Assembly: GCA_965220825.1 (NCBI GenBank)
Contig: OZ244839.1
Coordinates: forward strand, 806,001-870,000
Direction: 5' to 3'
Length of the DNA: 64,000 bases
Source: G965220825 sp965220825
GTDB taxonomy: Bacteria; Pseudomonadota; Alphaproteobacteria; UBA828
Shown here: piece after piece, positions 16,505 to 25,376 of the stretch
How the letters are laid out: the number at the start of each line of letters is the position of its first letter
Numbering within the stretch: the first letter of the stretch is position 1
Made by a program: the position numbers and the translations under genes
Notes under the pieces: model-generated
Database searches by the model: none
Told to the model about the DNA's origin: nothing
What the model saw: only the letters and a program-made list of their open reading frames with translations

Positions 16505-17596
16505 CTATGCGTTCAAACGGACGCCAGAGTCGGCGTCGAACAGGGCCAGCACCTCCGAGTCCGGCAAGATGGTGATCTCGTCGCCTTCACTCGCTTGCGT
16601 CCCCGCGCCCACGATCAGCTTCAGGTCGGACTGGCCGATGCGGGCGGTCAGCACCGTCTCCGGACCCTGGGGTTCCACCGCCACGATCGATGCGACAAAG
16701 CCGGCGGGATCCCCGGCCTCCACGACTTTCATGGTCTCCGGCCGCATGCCGACGACCACATCCGCGCCGGCGCTCAGCGGTCCCGCCTGGTCCGGCGGAA
16801 CGGGAATGATCGAGCCGTTCTGCGCCACGACGGGCCTGCCGCCGTCCATCTCGAAACGTCCGTGCACGAAGTTCATCGGCGGATTGCCCAGGAAACTGCC
16901 GACGAACCTGTTCTGCGGATAGTGATAAACGTTATGGGCGGTGTCGTACTGCTTCAACTCCCCGAGGTCCATCACCGCAATGCGATGGGCGAGAGAGAGC
17001 GCCTCGATCTGATCGTGGGTCACGTAGATGATGGTCTGCCCGGTTTCCGCCTGGATACGCCGAAGCTCCCGGCGCATCTGGTTGCGCATTTCCGCTTCCA
17101 GATTGCTGAGCGGTTCGTCGAGCAGCAATATTTCCGGGTTGGTGACCAGCGTCCGCCCGATAGCCACACGCTGGAGTTCGCTCGCGCCGAGCTCCGTCGG
17201 CCTGCTGTCCAGCTGGTGCGCAAGATTGAGAAAGTCCGAGACCTTGGCGATCTCCCGGTCGATATCGGGCCGGCTCATGCCCCGCACCCGAAGACCATAT
17301 TCCAGGTTCCGTCGCACGCTCATATGGGTGAAGACGGCATAGTCCTGGAAGACGAGGCCGACATTGCGCTGACCGGGCGGCACGTCCAGCACGGATTTGC
17401 CGTCGATCAGGATGTCTCCGGCCGTGGGCTTCTCCAGCCCAACGATCATGTTGAGAGTCGTGGACTTGCCGCAGCCGGAGGGTCCCAGCAGAGCCATGGT
17501 CTCCCCTTCCTCCACGGCCAGGGACATGTCGTCCACGGCGAGGAGGTCGGAGAACTCCTTCCGGAGTTGAACCAGTTCGAGCTTTATGTTGGCCAT
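16505..17596 (-). CDS. ABC importer ATPase with altered signature motif
   Basis: 363 residues from ATG 17596, 4 bases after the permease stop; ATG 17617 is rejected because it lies inside the permease gene. Walker A GPSGCGKST, Q-loop LVFQDYAVF, Walker B ILLLDEP and H-switch YVTHDQIEA are all canonical. The signature is not: where LSGGQ is expected the sequence reads LGASE, in TELGASELQRVAIG, and the D-loop reads SNLE rather than SNLD. The C-terminal ~130 residues form the MalK-like regulatory/TOBE part. It is 10 bases from the next ATPase gene. The two ATPases together would make one normal and one defective composite ATP site. Confidence 0.9.
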   Translation of the reverse strand: MANIKLELVQLRKEFSDLLAVDDMSLAVEEGETMALLGPSGCGKSTTLNMIVGLEKPTAGDILIDGKSVLDVPPGQRNVGLVFQDYAVFTHMSVRRNLEYGLRVRGMSRPDIDREIAKVSDFLNLAHQLDSRPTELGASELQRVAIGRTLVTNPEILLLDEPLSNLEAEMRNQMRRELRRIQAETGQTIIYVTHDQIEALSLAHRIAVMDLGELKQYDTAHNVYHYPQNRFVGSFLGNPPMNFVHGRFEMDGGRPVVAQNGSIIPVPPDQAGPLSAGADVVVGMRPETMKVVEAGDPAGFVASIVAVEPQGPETVLTARIGQSDLKLIVGAGTQASEGDEITILPDSEVLALFDADSGVRLNA

Positions 17597-17600
17597 GGTG

Positions 17601-18542
17601 TCAGCGTTTGATCGCACCCAGGGTGAGGCCGCGCACCAGATGCCGCTGGATGAAGAAGCCCACGATGACCAGCGGAACGATGGAGACGACCGCCAGCGCC
17701 GCCTGGATGCCGTATTGCTGGCCCGAGGTTGCGCTGAAATATTTCGAAAGCTTGACCGGGATGGTCTCGACGTTGGTATAGGTCAGAACCAGGGCGAACA
17801 GGAATTCGCTCCAGTTCAGGATGAAGATGAAGAGTCCCGTCGCGATGAGCCCGCCCTTGATAAGGGGGACGGTGACCTTGAGGTGCGCTCCCCATCGCGA
17901 CATGCCGTCCATCATCGCCGCCTCCTCGATTTCCTGAGGAAGGTCGTCGATGAAGCTCTTCAACATCCAGGTCGAGAACGGCACCGTTACCGCTGCGTAG
18001 GCGAGTATCAGGCCGTAATAGGTATCGGTAACTTCAAGCCCACTGAACATCACGACGAACGGTATCGCGATGGCAATGGGCGGGAACATTCGCCCCGATA
18101 ATATGAAGAATGGCGTGAAATTGCCCCCGAATCGGTATCGCGCGATGGCTATGGCCGCCATCAAGCCCACCACAAGGGCCAGGATGGTGGAGCACACCGA
18201 GATGATCACCGAGCCCCAGATGGACTGCCACGCCGACTTGTTGAGGAAGTCCGCAACGGCACCGCTCACGGAGGACGTCTCGGCGGCGCGCCCCTCCTTG
18301 ATCTCGCCTTCCTCGGTGTATTGGCCGAGGCCGCCGCGGGCCTCGAGCAGCACGGAGGGCCAAAGGATCACGAGATAGTTGGTGACGGTGCCGTTTTCGG
18401 AGACCCAGACCGGCGGTGTGGTGACCCACTCGTTCGAAGGCTTGAACGAGGTGGATACCATCCAGAAGAGCGGAAACACCGCGAAGATGAGGCCGAGCGC
18501 GAGCCCGACGGCGCTGCCTGGACCGAATTTGCGGGGGGGCAT
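17601..18542 (-). CDS. ABC importer permease (MalG type)
   Basis: 313 residues, about six membrane helices. The cytoplasmic EAA loop that docks on the ATPase is EEAAMMDGMSRWGAHLKVTV. A periplasmic insert of ~60 residues (ENGTVTNYLVILWPSV to LNKSAWQSIWGS) lies between helices 1 and 2. The start ATG 18542 is directly adjacent to the TAA of the other permease (TAAATG), which suggests translational coupling. It is the second membrane subunit of the importer encoded by 15397-21174. Confidence 0.93.
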   Translation of the reverse strand: MPPRKFGPGSAVGLALGLIFAVFPLFWMVSTSFKPSNEWVTTPPVWVSENGTVTNYLVILWPSVLLEARGGLGQYTEEGEIKEGRAAETSSVSGAVADFLNKSAWQSIWGSVIISVCSTILALVVGLMAAIAIARYRFGGNFTPFFILSGRMFPPIAIAIPFVVMFSGLEVTDTYYGLILAYAAVTVPFSTWMLKSFIDDLPQEIEEAAMMDGMSRWGAHLKVTVPLIKGGLIATGLFIFILNWSEFLFALVLTYTNVETIPVKLSKYFSATSGQQYGIQAALAVVSIVPLVIVGFFIQRHLVRGLTLGAIKR

Positions 18543-19529
18543 TTAACGCTTCTCCAGCAACTGATAGCGGATCGGCCGAAGCATCATATTGATCATCACC
18601 ACGGTGATGACCAGCACGATAAATCCAGCCGAGCCGGCATAGGCGAGCCGGAAATCCTGGAAGCCGAGCTTGTAGAGATAGAGGCTCATGGTCTCGGTCG
18701 CGGTGCCGGGGCCGCCACGGGTCAAGATGTAAATCTCGTCGAAGAGCTTGATGACCTCCATGCCGCGAATCACGAAGGCGATAATGATGACGCCCCGCAT
18801 GTTCGGCATGATGACGGTCCAGAATATGCGCCAGTGGCTTGCCCCCAGCACGGTCGCGGCGCGTACCGGGTTTTCCGGAACGGCGTTGAGGCCGGAAAGC
18901 AGGATCAGGAAGAAGAGCGGCGCCCAGTGCCAGACCTCGGTGATGACCACGGCGAAGAAGGCGAGGACGCCTGTATTCAGCCATTGCAGGTCCGCGCCCG
19001 TGGCGGTGCCGCCGATCCAGCCGAGCACTTGGTTGATGGGGCCGGTGTACTGGAACAGCATGAACCAGGTGTAGCCGACGACGACCGGCATGATCATCAT
19101 CGGCGTGAGCAGCGCGGTGAACCAGATGCGCTTGCCCCAGAATTTCTTGAGGAAGATCGTCGCGAGCCCCAAGCCGATCAGGAACTCGAGACATAGGCTC
19201 AAAACCGAAATGGCGAGCGTTCGCCCGAGAGCTTCGAGGAAGCGGGGCTCGTCCGTCACCAGATACATGTAGTTGATGCCGTGTTCGACATCGCCGGTGA
19301 AGACGCTGTCCACCGCCTGCCAGATGGAGGTGCCGTAGGTCGGCTGCCACTCCGTCAGCGCGACGAGGAACTCGAGGCCGAACGGGAAGATCAGAAGACA
19401 GATCAGCAGGATCTGTATCGGCGTGATGAGCAGGACGCCGATAAGCTTCTTGTCATTTGGATTGAAGGATCGCGCCCGCACCACTTTTCGTGATGCGGGC
19501 GCGCCACCGTTGGCGGTCTCAGACACCAT
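18543..19529 (-). CDS. ABC importer permease (MalF type)
   Basis: 328 residues with six or more hydrophobic helices; the first follows a charged ~25-residue N-terminus. The EAA-loop equivalent reads ENPVRAATVLGASHWRIFWTV, followed by a typical binding-protein-dependent transport domain. GGPGTATETMSLYLYKLGF near the C-terminus is characteristic of sugar-type (CUT1) permeases. It lies 28 bases after the binding-protein gene; no strong ribosome site is visible. Confidence 0.93.
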   Translation of the reverse strand: MVSETANGGAPASRKVVRARSFNPNDKKLIGVLLITPIQILLICLLIFPFGLEFLVALTEWQPTYGTSIWQAVDSVFTGDVEHGINYMYLVTDEPRFLEALGRTLAISVLSLCLEFLIGLGLATIFLKKFWGKRIWFTALLTPMMIMPVVVGYTWFMLFQYTGPINQVLGWIGGTATGADLQWLNTGVLAFFAVVITEVWHWAPLFFLILLSGLNAVPENPVRAATVLGASHWRIFWTVIMPNMRGVIIIAFVIRGMEVIKLFDEIYILTRGGPGTATETMSLYLYKLGFQDFRLAYAGSAGFIVLVITVVMINMMLRPIRYQLLEKR

Positions 19530-19557
19530 GTTGCGTAAAATCCGGTTCAGGCCGCGA

Positions 19558-21174
19558 CTACAGAACCCACTTGTCGACGCCGGTGAGCTTCTGCAGGGGC
19601 TCCGGGTACATCTTGGCGAGATAGTGCCAAGTTTCCCGCTGCTCCTTCTTGCCGAAGCGCCGCGTGATGCGATCCTGCTCCTTGGCGGTGTCCTCCATGG
19701 CCTCTTCCGGAGTCTTCACGCCGTTGTAGGCGGCCTGGAGATTCACGTCGAGGGCATTGAGATATTCCGCCGCGCCCCGGAGCTCGATCTCCGGCACCGC
19801 GTCGACCACCGCTTCTGCGTGGGTCGCAAGGAAGTCGCCCGGATAGGCGGCGAAGAACTCCGCCGACGGCGCGAAGAAGTGGTTGTTGCGCCACGGGTCG
19901 AAGTAGCCGCCCTCGTTCGGGATCGAACGCATGGACATGGTCGGCCCGGTAAGCCACTGGGAGTAGCAATAGGCCGCTTCCTGGATCGGCGAATAGGTGC
20001 TGACCACGAAGTCCCAGGCAAAGGCATGGATGCACGAGCGGAAGAGCTCGCCATCGTGCATGACGCCGGGAACCTTGGAGACGGCGGTCTGCGACGGCTC
20101 GCCGTTCTCGTCCTTGCCGGCGATGATGGAGGCCGAGCCGGCCGCGTCGTTGCTGTAACGCCAGAGCGACGGCCAGCCGAACTCGCAGAAGCCACGGCCC
20201 TGCGCATAGTACTGCGCGTAGTTCTCGGTGAAGCCGTAGGTGAACTGCTCCGTCGGCATGAACTCCTGCAGGGCGATGAGCTCCTTGACCGTCTCGATGC
20301 CCTGAGGCGACGCGGCCAGCGAGTTCATGTCCTCGTCGAAATAGAAGTGCCCCTTCGCCTGCACGCGAGTCATCCAGTGGAATTTGTTCCAGAACGGCGA
20401 GCGGTACTCGAGGGCGCCGTAGAAATCGTTGGCCCCGTCATGCATGTCCGCGACGAGCTGATCGTACTCGTCCCAGGTGTGCACGAGTTCCCGCTTGCTC
20501 TTGGGCGCCTTGCCGGCCTCCGCCAGCTTGTCCTTGCGGTAGCTGAGATGCCACCAGTCGCCGTCGCAGTAGAGCCCGTAGGTCTTGCCCTTGTACTTTT
20601 GTCCGAAGTCGGACACGGGGAACTCGAGCCGGTTCGGCCCTTCATAGACCTCGGGGTCGTACTTCGCCATCAGATCATCGAGCTGCAGCGCGGCGCCCGA
20701 TTCGGCGAGATCGGGAAGGCTCAGAGGCGCCGGGATCATGATGTCGTACCGGCCCGTCTTCGCGACGGCCTCCTGCATGGCCTTCTGATGCGTCTCGGTC
20801 ACCGGCACCTCGATGAGCTCCACATCGAAGCCCGTCAGGTCCTTCCATTCCTGGGAGAACGGCGAGAGGTTGCCGCCGGAGCCCGACGGATACATGACGC
20901 TGATGGTCTTCTTGGGCGCATCGGCAAAGAGCGCCTTCGCCCCGTTGATGGCGCGCTCTTCCGGCGTATCGCCCTCGGCGGCCCAGGCCTTGCGAATGCT
21001 GAGCGGCGCCTGGTTCATCAGAATCTTGATACCCGCGGCGCCGATGCCGAGCCCGGCCATGCCTTTGATGAGATCACGCCGCGAGACCTTGAAGTTCTTG
21101 CGGTCGGCGTGCATGGACCAGAGCCTGAACAGCTCCTTTTTGAAGATTTCCTTCTTCTCCGAATGATGCGACAT
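19558..21174 (-). CDS. Tat-exported solute-binding protein of ABC importer
   Basis: 538 residues from ATG 21174, preceded by GGGAGGAGG. Unusually, a charged segment of ~30 residues (MSHHSEKKEIFKKELFRLWS and on) precedes a twin-arginine signal SRRDLIKG followed by a short hydrophobic stretch and a cleavage-like site KAWAAEG. The mature part (ISVMYPSGSGGNLSPFSQEW, YDIMIPAPLSLPDLAES, YGLYCDGDWWHLSYRKDKL) is an extracellular solute-binding protein family 1 fold. It is longer than typical sugar-binding proteins (~400). It captures the substrate in the periplasm for the permeases at 17601-19529. The ligand is unknown; several Trp and acidic residues line the likely cleft. Confidence 0.88.
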   Translation of the reverse strand: MSHHSEKKEIFKKELFRLWSMHADRKNFKVSRRDLIKGMAGLGIGAAGIKILMNQAPLSIRKAWAAEGDTPEERAINGAKALFADAPKKTISVMYPSGSGGNLSPFSQEWKDLTGFDVELIEVPVTETHQKAMQEAVAKTGRYDIMIPAPLSLPDLAESGAALQLDDLMAKYDPEVYEGPNRLEFPVSDFGQKYKGKTYGLYCDGDWWHLSYRKDKLAEAGKAPKSKRELVHTWDEYDQLVADMHDGANDFYGALEYRSPFWNKFHWMTRVQAKGHFYFDEDMNSLAASPQGIETVKELIALQEFMPTEQFTYGFTENYAQYYAQGRGFCEFGWPSLWRYSNDAAGSASIIAGKDENGEPSQTAVSKVPGVMHDGELFRSCIHAFAWDFVVSTYSPIQEAAYCYSQWLTGPTMSMRSIPNEGGYFDPWRNNHFFAPSAEFFAAYPGDFLATHAEAVVDAVPEIELRGAAEYLNALDVNLQAAYNGVKTPEEAMEDTAKEQDRITRRFGKKEQRETWHYLAKMYPEPLQKLTGVDKWVL

Positions 21175-21386
21175 GCGCGTCCTCCTCCCAGCTCTGTGCG
21201 TGAGACCGGCCGGCCCCGGGATTCTTTCAAGTGTGTCGGGATTCAGGACGCCACGCGCGCGGCGCCCGAAAGCTCCCTTCGGAGCGCGCACCATAACGAC
21301 CATGCGCAGCAGTTGCAATCGGATTTAGAATGGGCGGCGCCCGCCGGGAGTGGACCGCGAGCAAAACCGATCATGCAGGAAAATCA

Positions 21387-21959
21387 ATGCGTTGGATAAA
21401 AGAATACCGGCTCGAACCGCTCTCGCTCTGCGACGACCTCGTCAAAGGCTTCAAAAAAACCCGGCGTCTGGGCCTCACCCGGCCCGGCTCGAGCGCCAAG
21501 GGAGTCGACAAGTCGTGGAAGGATTCGGAGGACGCGAGCCTCACCTGCTTCCCCTACGATGTTTATGCCAAAACGGTGCGCGCCTACCGCGGCCATGTGG
21601 CGGCCTGTCTGAAGGCCTATCTCGAGGAGTTCCCGGCCCTCGGCGAAGCGAGCGACAAGCTGGGCTTCCTGGAGCCGCCGCAAATGCAGTACTACAAACC
21701 CGGCGGCGGCTTCCACGGCGCGCATTATGAAAGCAGCGGGCTGCACATCGCCCACCGGGTGCTGGCCTTCCAGACCTTCCTGAACGATATCCGCCAAGGC
21801 GGCGGCACCCGCTTTCTGTTTCAGGAGCATGTGGTGGCGCCGGTGAAGGGCAAGACGGTGCTGTGGCCCGCGGGCTTCACCCACACGCACTGCGGCGAAG
21901 TGGCGCCACGCGAGGAGAAATACATCATTACCGGGTGGTTGAGCTTCACCGGGTCGTGA
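21387..21959 (+). CDS. 2OG-Fe(II) oxygenase, prolyl-hydroxylase-like
   Basis: 190 residues from ATG 21387, preceded by AGGAAAATCA; an upstream frame extension is ignored. The core has MQYYKPGGGFHGAHYESSG, where HYE could supply the first two iron ligands (HxE instead of the usual HxD), and TVLWPAGFTHTHCGEV, where FTHTH supplies the distal His. KYIITGWLSF near the end fits the strand after the 2OG-binding region. The fold is of the P4Hc/PKHD type seen in hydroxylases and phage-encoded oxygenases. It is divergent from the importer operon (212-base gap) and may share regulation with it. Substrate unknown. Confidence 0.75.
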   Translation: MRWIKEYRLEPLSLCDDLVKGFKKTRRLGLTRPGSSAKGVDKSWKDSEDASLTCFPYDVYAKTVRAYRGHVAACLKAYLEEFPALGEASDKLGFLEPPQMQYYKPGGGFHGAHYESSGLHIAHRVLAFQTFLNDIRQGGGTRFLFQEHVVAPVKGKTVLWPAGFTHTHCGEVAPREEKYIITGWLSFTGS

Positions 21960-21969
21960 GCGCCCGCCT

Positions 21970-22004
21970 CATACAAAATAGAAATGACGAGCCTCCGAAG
22001 AGGC
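21970..22004 (-). terminator. Likely rho-independent terminator of the porin gene
   Basis: On the minus strand GCCTC-TTCG-GAGGC (22004-21991) forms a stem closed by a UUCG tetraloop, followed by a T-rich stretch (TCATTTCTATTTTG). It lies 36 bases after the porin stop and just past the 2OG oxygenase stop on the other strand. The stem is only 5 bp, so its strength is uncertain. Confidence 0.45.
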
Positions 22005-22039
22005 CCGCCTGTTTTCCTTCCCCCTGTGGGAGGCGCGAT

Positions 22040-23350
22040 TCAGAACTTTATGCGCGCGCCGGCTGCGGCGACGGTCACATCGTTGGCGATCACGCCGACG
22101 ATGTCGGGGCTGTAGACGCCGTACACCGCATAGAGCTCCGTGCCGAGGTCCTTGACCTTCTGGACGAGGGCCAGGTCGTAGTAGCTCCCCTCGTTGCCGG
22201 CGGCGCGCTGATCCGCCGTGGTCGAATAACCGACGGAGACCGCCGTGCCGCCCATCTTGAACGCATCCAACTTCTGGCCCAGCTTGGCATAGGTGATGCT
22301 GGGCTCGTTGGCGGCGCCGTCGACCTCCTCGGTGGAATGGGCGAGGGTCACGCTGGTGCCGGACGGCGCAAGGACCGACACGGACCCACCCCTGCCGCTT
22401 TCGCCTGCATCCTCGTCCCACGCGGCGATGGCGGCCGCCACCTTGAAGCCGCCCAACTTGCGTCCGTAGCGCAGCGCCACATCCCACTGATCGCCATTTT
22501 CGCCGCCGCCGTCCCAGGTCTCCCCTGCCCAGGAGGTCGAGAACTGGAGACCGTCGAATTTCGGCGAATCGTAGCGCAGCCGATCTTCACGGCCCAGGCC
22601 GTCCAGATTGTTGAATATGTGATCGACCCGCGTGGATGTCCGCGTATTGGTGTCGGATCGCGTGAGGCGGATATCGCCCGCATTGACGTTATATTGCGCG
22701 TTCGTGATGACGCTGGTTCCGGAGAGGTCCTGTTCGACCGTGCCGTCGGAGGCCATGGCGCCCTGCCCGATGGAGAACTTGCCCAGGCGCTTGCTGTCGA
22801 AGAAGACCTCCAGCTTGCGCTCGACGAAGTTCACATCCCTGTCGGACGCGTTACCGTGCGAGCTCGTCTGGTCCATGGTGACCTTGGACGACGCGTTCGA
22901 TTCCATCTCGACCTCGATGTTCGTCCCGGCGGTCCATTCGTCGTCCATCTTCGCCTTGCCCTTGAAGGCGATGCGGGTTGAGGAGCGGTCGTTGTCCGCA
23001 TGGAACGTGCGGGCGTCCATGCCGTCGTCCACATGCAGCAGCATGCGGTTCACCTGGCCGGACACGGTGAGGCTCACCTTCTCCTTGCCGGAGGACACCA
23101 TCTTGGCAGGCTTCGCCGGCGCCGCCTCTTCGGCTGCCGTGATCCTTTCATTCTGTCTCAGTACCATGCCCTTGAGGATCTGCACCTCCTGCATCAGATC
23201 CTCGACTGCGGATCGGAGTTCGGCGTTCTCGGCTTCGAGATCGCTCTGAGCGAATGCCGGCACGGACGCGCCGAACAGGAAGGTCGTCCCCAACAGCGCG
23301 GCGGCGAAGGATGTGCTCCGGAAGCGCCGCCGGTTCTGCCTGAAACTCAT
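22040..23350 (-). CDS. Outer-membrane porin
   Basis: 436 residues from ATG 23350, which sits 8 bases after AAAGGAG; ATG 23356 is alternative. A basic N-terminus and signal peptide end at AFAQ. A short coiled coil follows (LEAENAELRSAVEDLMQE, the periplasmic-anchor style of alphaproteobacterial porins). Then comes a beta-barrel with alternating hydrophobic strands (KVSLTVSGQVNRMLLHVDDG, RKLEVFFDSKRLGKFSIGQG). The last residue is Phe (GARIKF), the usual BAM signal. It would admit small hydrophilic solutes across the outer membrane. It lies between the importer/oxygenase block and the hydrolases, so it may be the outer-membrane port for their substrates. Confidence 0.88.
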   Translation of the reverse strand: MSFRQNRRRFRSTSFAAALLGTTFLFGASVPAFAQSDLEAENAELRSAVEDLMQEVQILKGMVLRQNERITAAEEAAPAKPAKMVSSGKEKVSLTVSGQVNRMLLHVDDGMDARTFHADNDRSSTRIAFKGKAKMDDEWTAGTNIEVEMESNASSKVTMDQTSSHGNASDRDVNFVERKLEVFFDSKRLGKFSIGQGAMASDGTVEQDLSGTSVITNAQYNVNAGDIRLTRSDTNTRTSTRVDHIFNNLDGLGREDRLRYDSPKFDGLQFSTSWAGETWDGGGENGDQWDVALRYGRKLGGFKVAAAIAAWDEDAGESGRGGSVSVLAPSGTSVTLAHSTEEVDGAANEPSITYAKLGQKLDAFKMGGTAVSVGYSTTADQRAAGNEGSYYDLALVQKVKDLGTELYAVYGVYSPDIVGVIANDVTVAAAGARIKF

Positions 23351-23585
23351 GTGCATGGCTCCTTTCGAATATCCGCATTGCGTGCGAGCCGGCACCTCGA
23401 CCCCGAGAACCGGCGCTGTGAATTGACGGGTCGCAAGTTGCGCGCAGGCTGCGTCCGGCGCGTTGCGAACCGGTGACGGTTTTATTTCGGCGTCTTGGGG
23501 CGGGTTCGCGCCGCCGCGGATCCCGGAACGGCGCCGGCGGCCGCCTCGGCGCGGGCGAAGAAGACGTCAGGCGTGGGGCGGCGCG

Positions 23586-24341
23586 CTATCGGGGGAAGGA
23601 TGCACTGTTGATATCGATCACCGTCCCGCTGGCGTGCGTGGCCGCCCGGGAAGCGAGGAACAACACCAGATTGGCGATCTCTTCCGGCGGTGCGAAAGCA
23701 CCCAGAGCCGTTTCCTGCAGGGGGGTTCGATCACCGGTCTTTTCGATATAGTCCCAGGCCATGTCGGTGCCGACCCAGCCCGGTGCGATGGCATAGGAAA
23801 AAATGCCCTCCCCGCCATAGGCGCGCGCCAGGGTGTGGCTCATGGCGTTGAGCCCGGCCTTGCTCGCGGCGTAGGAGCCGAAGAGCGGCTTTTCGCCACG
23901 ATGCCCGCCGCGGCTCGACATGTGAATGAGAATTCCTCCGCCATGCTCACGGAAGTGGCGCACCGCACAGCGAGCGAGCTCCGCCGGCGCGATCAGATTG
24001 ATCTGCAGCGTGCGGCGCCACGATTCGCGCCAGGCGGCGGGGTCGTCCGCCTCGGGCTCGGGTTCGTAGACCGCCGCATTGTTCACCAGCACGTCGATTC
24101 GCCCGCGCCAGGCGAGCGCCGCCTCCCACAGGACTCGCGGCGCGCTCTCTTCGGCAAGATCGGCCTGGACCACATGGCAACGATCGGGAGCGGCCGAGGC
24201 AAGCTGTTCCGCCGCGTCGCGTTGGCTGTTGCAATGCAGGACGACCGCTCCGCCGGCGCCCAGCAGCGCTTCGGTACAGGCGGCCCCGATCCCGCGCGAC
24301 GCACCCGTCACCAAAACCGTCTTGCCGGTCATATCGAGCAT
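23586..24341 (-). CDS. SDR-family oxidoreductase
   Basis: 251 residues from ATG 24341, preceded by GGGGAGG. NAD(P)-binding TGASRGIGAA at the N-terminus, structural VNNAA, the catalytic Ser in HMSSRG, and the YxxxK pair in SYAASKAG. A C-terminal ASGTVIDINSASFPR completes a classical SDR. Reduces or oxidises an alcohol/ketone; the substrate is unknown. It is divergent from the alpha/beta hydrolase at 24515 and is followed by a 236-base gap before the porin start at 23350 on the same strand. Confidence 0.9.
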   Translation of the reverse strand: MLDMTGKTVLVTGASRGIGAACTEALLGAGGAVVLHCNSQRDAAEQLASAAPDRCHVVQADLAEESAPRVLWEAALAWRGRIDVLVNNAAVYEPEPEADDPAAWRESWRRTLQINLIAPAELARCAVRHFREHGGGILIHMSSRGGHRGEKPLFGSYAASKAGLNAMSHTLARAYGGEGIFSYAIAPGWVGTDMAWDYIEKTGDRTPLQETALGAFAPPEEIANLVLFLASRAATHASGTVIDINSASFPR

Positions 24342-24514
24342 TCGCGACCTCCCCTCTGCGCGGGTCGCACTGTCCCCCACCCCAATCCGGGATTCAAGAT
24401 TCCACGGCTCGTCCCGATCCGCCATTCGTGCGATGTGCGGGCTCCCGATCCCGGGCTCTCCGCCAGATCGGCCAGGATGGTAAGATCGCACATCCCGGAC
24501 GAGGAGAAGCGGTC

Positions 24515-25357
24515 ATGGCATATGCGGATGTGAACGGCGCGCGGCTCTGGTACGACGTGACGGGCGACGGCCCGCCGGTGATCCATATTCACGGCGCGGG
24601 TTTCGGGCATTTCAACTTCGCGACCGCGACGCCCGTGGCTTCCCGCTACTTCCGTTGCATTGATTTCGACATGCGGGGCTACGGCCAGTCGGACAGGCCG
24701 CTCCAACGCTACGACATGGAAGTCTGGGCCGATGACGTGGCGGGGCTGATGGATGCCATCGGCATCGAACGGGCCCATATCCACGGCACCTCCATGGGCG
24801 GCATGATCGCCCAGCTTTTCGGCGCGAAATATGCGGACCGCACGGACCGGCTGGTCATCAACTGCGCCGCCGCCAAGCTCGACCGCGCGGGACGGCTCAC
24901 CTTCCAGACCTGGATCGATATTGCCGAAACCCAGGGTTGCGGCAGCCGCACCCTTGCGGAACTCATCGCGGTCCAGGCGCTTTCCCGCAGCTTTCTCGAC
25001 GGACCCGACGGCGAGGCCGCCATCGACATGATCCAGGACATTCTGGAGCGCTCGAACCGCAAGGAAGTCTATCAGCGCGCATGCCGCGCCATGATGGAGA
25101 TGGACCTGCGCCCCTACGCCACGCGGATAGCCGCACCGACACTGGTCATCGGCGGCGACGAGGACATCATGACTCCCTGGGACGTGGGGCCCGACGGCGC
25201 GGGCCAGACCTGGCTCGCCGAGAATATCCCCGGCGCCGTCCGCCACGTGATCGCAGGCTCCAACCACTCCACCCTGTTCGACAATACGGAGGAGAACATG
25301 CGGGTGGTGGTGAACTTCCTAAGCGGGCGGAACGACCTCCTCGCCCCGCTGCCATAG
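24515..25357 (+). CDS. Alpha/beta-hydrolase family enzyme
   Basis: 280 residues from ATG 24515, preceded by GAGGAGAAGC. The nucleophile Ser is in HGTSMGG, the oxyanion hole is in IHGAGFGH, the acid is likely the Asp in GGDEDIMTP, and the catalytic His is in AGSNHSTLFDNTE. Typical esterase/enol-lactonase/hydrolase architecture (for example beta-ketoadipate enol-lactone hydrolase-like). Substrate not assigned. It converges on the isochorismatase-like gene 19 bases away. Confidence 0.87.
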   Translation: MAYADVNGARLWYDVTGDGPPVIHIHGAGFGHFNFATATPVASRYFRCIDFDMRGYGQSDRPLQRYDMEVWADDVAGLMDAIGIERAHIHGTSMGGMIAQLFGAKYADRTDRLVINCAAAKLDRAGRLTFQTWIDIAETQGCGSRTLAELIAVQALSRSFLDGPDGEAAIDMIQDILERSNRKEVYQRACRAMMEMDLRPYATRIAAPTLVIGGDEDIMTPWDVGPDGAGQTWLAENIPGAVRHVIAGSNHSTLFDNTEENMRVVVNFLSGRNDLLAPLP

Positions 25358-25376
25358 CGCCGGACGGCGCCGCGGC

